Positions 59,705 through 64,000 of a stretch of 64,000 nucleotides of DNA are shown here, piece by piece; the first letter of the stretch is position 1, and every line of letters starts with the position of its first letter. The notes below the pieces were generated by a model. The model saw only the letters and a program-made list of their open reading frames with translations. It had not been told where the DNA came from and did not search any database. The stretch spans positions 8,928,001 to 8,992,000 of the forward strand of contig NZ_CP108476.1 in the NCBI RefSeq assembly GCF_036226465.1, in the 5' to 3' direction. This DNA is from Kitasatospora sp. NBC_01250. Lineage in GTDB: Bacteria; Actinomycetota; Actinomycetes; Streptomycetales; Streptomycetaceae. Both the position numbers and the translations under genes were made by a program.

Positions 59705-60408
59705 GCCCGGCCGATCCGAACAACCCCAACGAGGCCGCGAGGCTGACGCAGGAGCTGATCGACCAGGGTTACACCAAGCGCCAGGTCGCCAAGATGCTCG
59801 GCCGCGACGCCTCCCTGGTCTCCCAGTTCTTCACCAAGGGCAAGGGCGCGAGCATGGTCAACGCGCTGCGCCAGCTGGTCCGTGCGGTGCGCGGTGGCGA
59901 GCGCGACGAGGAGGCCCTGTCCGGGATCGCCGAGGCCAACACCGCCCGGCGCCGCACCAAGACCGGGCAGAAGGTGCGGGTGCGGGGCAAGGACACGGTC
60001 GGCGAGGCGGGCGGGTCGATGGCCGGCCGCGCGGGAAAGCAGGCCATCAAGTCCGGCGCCTCCCACCTCGCCCCGGTGGTGCACGAGACCGGCCAGGCCG
60101 GCGGCCGCCTCGCCTTCACCGTCCGGATGAAGGCCGATCAGTACGTCTACAGCGCCGGGTCGGAGAAGGACTCTGGCGGTATCCGGCGTGGGTTCATCCC
60201 GCGCGCGGACGGCACGGAGGAGCGCACTTACGGCTCCGCCTCGACCGGCGGATTCGAAGCCGCCGAGTGGTCCCAGCGGGTCGCGGACCACCACGGCGAC
60301 GTGACCGAGGCTATGCGGGAGTGGCTGGTGGAGACCGGCCGCGCGGTCGAGGACGCCGACATTGCCTACCTGGAGGTGAGGGGTTGGATCCCCGAGGACC
60401 AGCAGTAG
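59701..60408 (+). CDS. HTH protein of unknown function, possible terminal-protein-like
   Basis: A 235-aa protein from GTG 59701, overlapping the upstream stop. The N-terminus is ARLTQELIDQGYTKRQVAKM followed by LGRDASLVSQFFTKGKG, a helix-turn-helix near residues 25-48. The middle is basic and the C-terminal part unrecognised (LAFTVRMKADQYVYSAGSEK, DIAYLEVRGWIPEDQQ). It is the last gene of the three-gene operon. Streptomyces terminal proteins are small, basic and have an N-terminal HTH, which is the sole reason for the suggestion. Confidence 0.45.
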   Translation: MSPADPNNPNEAARLTQELIDQGYTKRQVAKMLGRDASLVSQFFTKGKGASMVNALRQLVRAVRGGERDEEALSGIAEANTARRRTKTGQKVRVRGKDTVGEAGGSMAGRAGKQAIKSGASHLAPVVHETGQAGGRLAFTVRMKADQYVYSAGSEKDSGGIRRGFIPRADGTEERTYGSASTGGFEAAEWSQRVADHHGDVTEAMREWLVETGRAVEDADIAYLEVRGWIPEDQQ

Positions 60409-60418
60409 GTCTGGTCGG

Positions 60419-60472
60419 CTGTGACTGAGCGTTTCAGTCGGCCGGTGAGAAGTTGAACTGGCCAGTTGAGCA
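60419..60472. repeat. Left inverted-repeat block flanking the 60497-61057 gene
   Basis: CTGTGACTGAGC (60419-60430) and TGGCCAGTTGAGCA (60459-60472) occur here, and their reverse complements at 61086-61097 and 61064-61077 on the other side of the next gene. The left block also contains the perfect palindrome AACTGGCCAGTT (60457-60468). Confidence 0.75.
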
Positions 60473-60496
60473 AACGGCCCGCAGAGAGGACGGCGT

Positions 60497-61057
60497 GTGA
60501 AGACGCTGGTCGAAGAGGACGTCGTGGAGGAACTTCAGACCGGGGGAGACGAGGCGGTCCGCCTGTATGTCGCGGCCTGCGCCGAGCGGATGGCTCCGCT
60601 GTTCCTCGGTCTGCGCACGGGTGAGGCGGGCCGGGAAGCCGACGTGGAGCTCTTTACGGAGTCCGTGCTCGACCTCTGGGGGACTGACCGGCCGCTGTCC
60701 GACGCCGCCGACCGGGCACGCCTGCTGGAGGGGTTCCCCGAGCTGCAGCTCACCGAGGACGGCATCACCGACATCGTCGGCACCTACACGTTCTTCGCGT
60801 GCCTGGTCCTGCGGTACGCCCTGCTGGCCAACGGCTCCGGGAGCGCCGACCATGCGCTGTCGTGCGGCCACGCGGCGCTCACCGCGATGGGCATGCTGGA
60901 CCAGAACATCGCGGGTGCCGGGTTTAGAGCCGAGGAGCAGCGACTTCAGAGCCTCTCGGCGTCCGGCAATGCCGCGGGTGTGCGGGACGCGAGCGTGAGA
61001 GCCGGCCGGGAGTGCCTTCGGGCGGTGGTGAGCCGCATGGGGAGACAAGCCCGCTGA
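60497..61057 (+). CDS. Hypothetical protein, DUF416-like
   Basis: A 186-aa protein starting at GTG 60497. The pattern YVAACAERMAPLFLGLRTGE, then FTESVLDLWGTDRPLSDAAD, and FFACLVLRYALLANGSGSAD resembles DUF416-type helical proteins (A-E-R-x-x-P-x-Y/F ... D-x-x-W). Function unknown; some relatives occur as putative immunity proteins. It is enclosed by a two-part inverted repeat, which suggests it is either a small cassette or has an unusual regulatory region. Confidence 0.5.
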   Translation: MKTLVEEDVVEELQTGGDEAVRLYVAACAERMAPLFLGLRTGEAGREADVELFTESVLDLWGTDRPLSDAADRARLLEGFPELQLTEDGITDIVGTYTFFACLVLRYALLANGSGSADHALSCGHAALTAMGMLDQNIAGAGFRAEEQRLQSLSASGNAAGVRDASVRAGRECLRAVVSRMGRQAR

Positions 61058-61063
61058 AACGGC

Positions 61064-61097
61064 TGCTCAACTGGCCATCTGAAGTGCTCAGTCACAG
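61064..61097. repeat. Right inverted-repeat block flanking the 60497-61057 gene
   Basis: TGCTCAACTGGCCA (61064-61077) and GCTCAGTCACAG (61086-61097) are exact reverse complements of the two elements at 60419-60472. The spacing between elements is 28 bp on the left and 8 bp on the right. Confidence 0.75.
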
Positions 61098-61212
61098 GTC
61101 GGCCTCTTCCCATCCATGACCTGGTCCCGGGGAGAGGCCGCCCGCCCCGACCCTCCCACAGCCCCGCCCGCACCGGCCCCGCCGTCTCAGCCTGCGAAGG
61201 AGAAGCACCGTC

Positions 61213-63567
61213 GTGGAGACCACCACCGTCACTGAGGCCGGCGTGCCGGTCGCGTTCCGCGCCGGAGCCGCTCAGCCGGTCCCGGCGCAGCCGTCCGGCA
61301 CTACCGCGGTGAACCCGCTGCCGCTGCACTGGTTCCAGAAGGACGCGGTGGCGGCCGCGGTGCGCGAGGTGAAGGACGGCGGCCGCGCAACCGTCGTCGC
61401 GGCGACCGGATCCGGCAAGACCCTCATCGCGGCCGGCTGCGCCCGACGTCTGGCCGCTCGGGGCCGGGTGCTGGTGCTGGTGCCGACGATCGAGCTGCTG
61501 GAGCAGACCGCCGAGGCCTGGTCGCTGCGCGGCGGGCGTCGGGGCCTGGCGGTCGCGGCGTGCTCGCGGGAGGAGGCGCTGGAGAGCGCGGAAGCCGGCG
61601 GCCGGATCCACGCCAAGGTGACCACGCAGGCCGTCCGGATCACCGACCTCGTCAACGGCGCCCCGGACGACCAGCCGGTCACCGTCTACGCCACCTACGC
61701 CTCGCTGGAGCGCATCGTCCAGGCCCACCAGGGCTGGGGTTTGGCCCGGTGGGACCTCGTGATCATCGACGAGGCCCACCGTACGGCGGGCGCCGAGGGG
61801 AAGGCGTGGGCGGCGGTCCACGACGACGCCAAGGTCCCGGCGAAGCGCCGGTTGTACTTCACCGCGACCCCGCGGATCGCGGACGACCGGCGGGCGAAGG
61901 ACGGCCTGGCCGACCTCGCCGACGCCGATGGCCAGGCGCTGCCCGTCCTCTGCTCCATGGACGACGAGACGATCTACGGCAAGACCTGTTTCAGCTGGAC
62001 CCTCAGCCAGGGCATCGAGCACGGCTACCTCGCCGACTACCGGGTGCTCGTGCCGGTGGTGACGGACGAGGACCTGCGCGAGCTGCTGAACCTGCCGGCC
62101 GTCGCCGACCTGCGCTCCCAGCGCAGCAACGAGGAACTCCTGCGCCTGGCCCTGCAGATCGCGGTCCTGCGCGCGATCGCCGACCTCGACCTGCGCCGCG
62201 TCATCACCTTCCACTCCCGGGTCACGGCAGCCCGCGAGTTCGCGAGCACCCTGCTGGGGGCCTCCGAGTTGCTGCCCGACGCGGAGCGCCCGGAGCGGCT
62301 GACCGCCCTCGCGGTGGCCGGCACCGACCGGCTCAAGGACCGCCGGGCCGCGTTCGCCACCTTCAAGGCCTCCACCGGCGACGACGGCGAGGAGTGCTGC
62401 ATCATCTGCAACGCTCGCCTCCTGTCAGAAGGAATCGACGTCCGAGCCGTGGATGCGGTGTGCTTCGCGGACCCGAAGTCGAGCGTGATCGACATCGTCC
62501 AGGCCGTCGGGAGGGCGCTGCGCCAGTCCTACCAGCAGGGCAAGGTGTCCTGGGTCATCATCCCGGTGTACCTGCCGACGCCGGAGGTCGGCGACGACAC
62601 GGCGGCCGCCGACCCGGCCGAGGTCCACGACGCCGCAGAGGCCGTGAAGGCCGAGGCCGACGCCGAGATCGAGGCCAGCAGCTTCCGGACGATCTGGCGG
62701 GTCCTGCGCGCCCTGGCCGCGCACGACGCCCGGGTGGTCGGCCGGATCACCGAACTGCGCGCCAGCCGCTCCCAGGGCACCGCCCACACCACGGCGGCCA
62801 AGCCGGCCGAGAGCGAGGCCGGCGAGCCCGGCGGCGAGGGGGAGCAGCCGCCAGCTCCGGTGGAGTCGCCGATCGAGTGGCTGCGGATCAACGCCCGCCA
62901 GCACGCCGCCCGGATCCTCCAGACCGTCAAGCTGCGCGCGTTCAACCCGCGCGCGGTCGAGTGGCAGCGCATGCACGCCGTCGCCGCCATCTTCCACCTC
63001 CAGCACGGCCACCTCGACCCCACCGACAAGACCAAGCACGCCGAGCTGATCTCCTGGCTCACCCGCCAACGCCACCTCCACGGCCAGGGCCTGCTCGACG
63101 CCGCCCGGATCAGCGAGCTGGACGCCCTCGGCATGATCTGGTCGAAGAACGCCAACGCCTGGGAACGCGGGGCCGCCTACGCCGCCGCGTTCCACCACCA
63201 GCACGGCCACCTGGCGATCCCGGCGACCGCGAAGCTGGACGACTACGCGGTGGGCGCGTGGATGCGCCGCCAGCGCAAGGCCGACAACCTCACCACCGAC
63301 CAGGTCGCGAAGCTCGACGCCCTGGACGAGCTGTGGCGCCTGGAGCCGGACTGGAACCGCTCCTACCGCCGCCTGCTCGCCTACCTCGCCGCCGGCGGCA
63401 CCCTGGACGGCCCGGTGAACCGCACCGGCCTCGGCGACGACACCGCGTTCCGCCCCGGCACGTGGCTGCGCAAGCAGGACAAGGCCCGCACCGAAGGCAA
63501 GCTGACCGACCACCAGGCCGCGCTCCTGGACGCGCTCACCCGGCACGCCGAGACCGTCACCGGCTGA
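61213..63567 (+). CDS. DEAD/DEAH-box helicase with helicase-associated repeats, second copy
   Basis: A 784-aa protein from GTG 61213 after AAGGAG. SF2 motifs: VVAATGSGKTL (I), VIIDEAHRT (II), FTATPRI (III) and IVQAVGRALRQ (VI). An acidic Ala-rich linker (about 455-480 and 520-550) precedes helicase-associated repeats such as FHLQHGHLDPTDKTKHAELI and FHHQHGHLAIPATAKLDDYA. It is similar in layout to the protein at 48958-51294. In streptomycetes these proteins cluster near chromosome ends and on linear plasmids. A DNA-processing role is likely, its exact function unknown. Confidence 0.85.
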   Translation: METTTVTEAGVPVAFRAGAAQPVPAQPSGTTAVNPLPLHWFQKDAVAAAVREVKDGGRATVVAATGSGKTLIAAGCARRLAARGRVLVLVPTIELLEQTAEAWSLRGGRRGLAVAACSREEALESAEAGGRIHAKVTTQAVRITDLVNGAPDDQPVTVYATYASLERIVQAHQGWGLARWDLVIIDEAHRTAGAEGKAWAAVHDDAKVPAKRRLYFTATPRIADDRRAKDGLADLADADGQALPVLCSMDDETIYGKTCFSWTLSQGIEHGYLADYRVLVPVVTDEDLRELLNLPAVADLRSQRSNEELLRLALQIAVLRAIADLDLRRVITFHSRVTAAREFASTLLGASELLPDAERPERLTALAVAGTDRLKDRRAAFATFKASTGDDGEECCIICNARLLSEGIDVRAVDAVCFADPKSSVIDIVQAVGRALRQSYQQGKVSWVIIPVYLPTPEVGDDTAAADPAEVHDAAEAVKAEADAEIEASSFRTIWRVLRALAAHDARVVGRITELRASRSQGTAHTTAAKPAESEAGEPGGEGEQPPAPVESPIEWLRINARQHAARILQTVKLRAFNPRAVEWQRMHAVAAIFHLQHGHLDPTDKTKHAELISWLTRQRHLHGQGLLDAARISELDALGMIWSKNANAWERGAAYAAAFHHQHGHLAIPATAKLDDYAVGAWMRRQRKADNLTTDQVAKLDALDELWRLEPDWNRSYRRLLAYLAAGGTLDGPVNRTGLGDDTAFRPGTWLRKQDKARTEGKLTDHQAALLDALTRHAETVTG

Positions 63568-63653
63568 CCCTTCCCGCAAGATCCCGCCGTCCCGGCCCAC
63601 CCAGGCCGGGACGGCCGTCGCACCTCGTTCCCGACTTCCGGAGGCACCGCGCG

Positions 63654-63833
63654 ATGACCGACACCACCCGCCCCGACCCCGCCGCCGCCCCCGATCGGCT
63701 GGAGCTGGCCCTGTACAGCAGCCGGCCCGCGCCCGCCGACCGAGACCTGGGCCGTCCGATCCTCGACTCGCCGCCGATGCGCGGCTCGATTGGCGGCGAG
63801 TCGTTGGAGGTGATCACGAAGAGCTTGTCCTGA
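63654..63833 (+). CDS. Small hypothetical protein downstream of the helicase
   Basis: A 59-aa protein from ATG 63654, preceded by GGAGG 9 bp upstream, 86 bp after the helicase stop. It starts MTDTTRPDPAAAPDRLELAL, ends LEVITKSLS, and carries a Pro-rich, Ser-rich middle. No family is recognised. The good ribosome site and the independent start make it a plausible gene. Confidence 0.5.
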   Translation: MTDTTRPDPAAAPDRLELALYSSRPAPADRDLGRPILDSPPMRGSIGGESLEVITKSLS

Positions 63834-63907
63834 GGGTGACGGGAGATGTGCCTCCTGTGAAAAGATCGTCGCCACCCGAAGTAGACGCTGCTGAACACGG
63901 GGGTCAC

Positions 63908-64000
63908 ATGGCAGACAAGACGGCGCCCTTCGAGGCATCGGCCTCCGCAGTCGGCTATGTCTACCAGCTGCGCAAGGCGCTCCATGCCTGCCTCGAACGT
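63908..64000 (+). CDS. Start of a possible DUF4297/Cap4-like dsDNA nuclease (partial)
   Basis: From ATG 63908 the frame is open to the right edge: MADKTAPFEASASAVGYVYQ then LRKALHACLER. The SASAVGYVYQLRKAL pattern is typical of the N-terminus of DUF4297-like nuclease domains, which occur in anti-phage systems such as Cap4 of CBASS and ABC-3C modules. Only 31 residues are available, so this is tentative. Confidence 0.4.
   Translation, partial: MADKTAPFEASASAVGYVYQLRKALHACLER

Noticed and set aside
59649..60428. A 259-codon plus-strand frame overlapping the 235-aa HTH gene
   Set aside because: It is out of frame with the coupled GTGA start and its translation is Arg/Gly-rich shadow sequence.

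Overview
The window is very GC-rich DNA with GTG/ATG starts, many 4-bp start/stop overlaps (ATGA, GTGA), GntR, MarR, TetR and Lrp-type regulators, and Actinobacteria-typical enzymes. Everything fits a streptomycete (Streptomyces or Kitasatospora), probably an accessory or chromosome-arm region, because transposon remnants, broken genes and helicase-associated-domain helicases are dense. No tRNA, rRNA or CRISPR array was found.

Layout. 0-1.5 kb: tail of a membrane protein, a GNAT acetyltransferase with a strong terminator, and two gene remnants. 1.6-7.8 kb: a TPR protein and a CHAT (caspase-like) protein, divergent from a small Cys-containing protein and a membrane protein, with two palindromes in the shared promoter. 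7.9-13.3 kb: a medium-chain dehydrogenase, a CocE-type hydrolase, and a divergent VOC-enzyme/dehydrogenase/MarR operon with a palindromic AT-rich operator. 13.3-20.5 kb: a fused SDR/AKR remnant, a GntR regulator, a full carboxylic acid reductase, a membrane protein and an Lrp/AsnC regulator. 20.5-23.5 kb: gene-poor DNA with decayed IS630 and IS3 transposases. 23.8-32.9 kb: oxidoreductases, hydrolases and their TetR/XRE regulators. Several are frameshifted or truncated, and one block is flanked by a 42-bp imperfect inverted repeat.

33-48.4 kb is a mobile and defence-like island: a colicin-immunity-like protein, remnants of IS21 and another IS, a TPR-PIN protein, an AlbA_2 protein, a damaged second TnsC/TniQ module, and an apparently complete Tn7-like transposition operon (TniQ, TnsA, TnsB, TnsC).

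49-56.6 kb is the most interesting block. It holds a helicase, a protein of the thymine pyrophosphorylase / 5-hmdU DNA kinase helical family, a divergent thymidylate-synthase-like protein, an ACP-XRE-ImmA set translationally coupled by overlaps, and a divergent MazG-type pyrophosphohydrolase with a MazG C-terminal domain. Together these suggest an undescribed nucleotide or DNA-base modification (or nucleotide-based defence) system under XRE/ImmA control.

56.7-64 kb: a three-gene operon (excisionase-like HTH, a 771-aa protein and a 235-aa HTH protein) that could be a telomere-protein-like pair, a small gene bracketed by inverted repeats, a second helicase, a small ORF, and the start of what may be a DUF4297/Cap4-like nuclease gene. 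Many genes carry apparent single-base frameshifts, often in homopolymers, so either decay or uncorrected sequencing indels should be considered.
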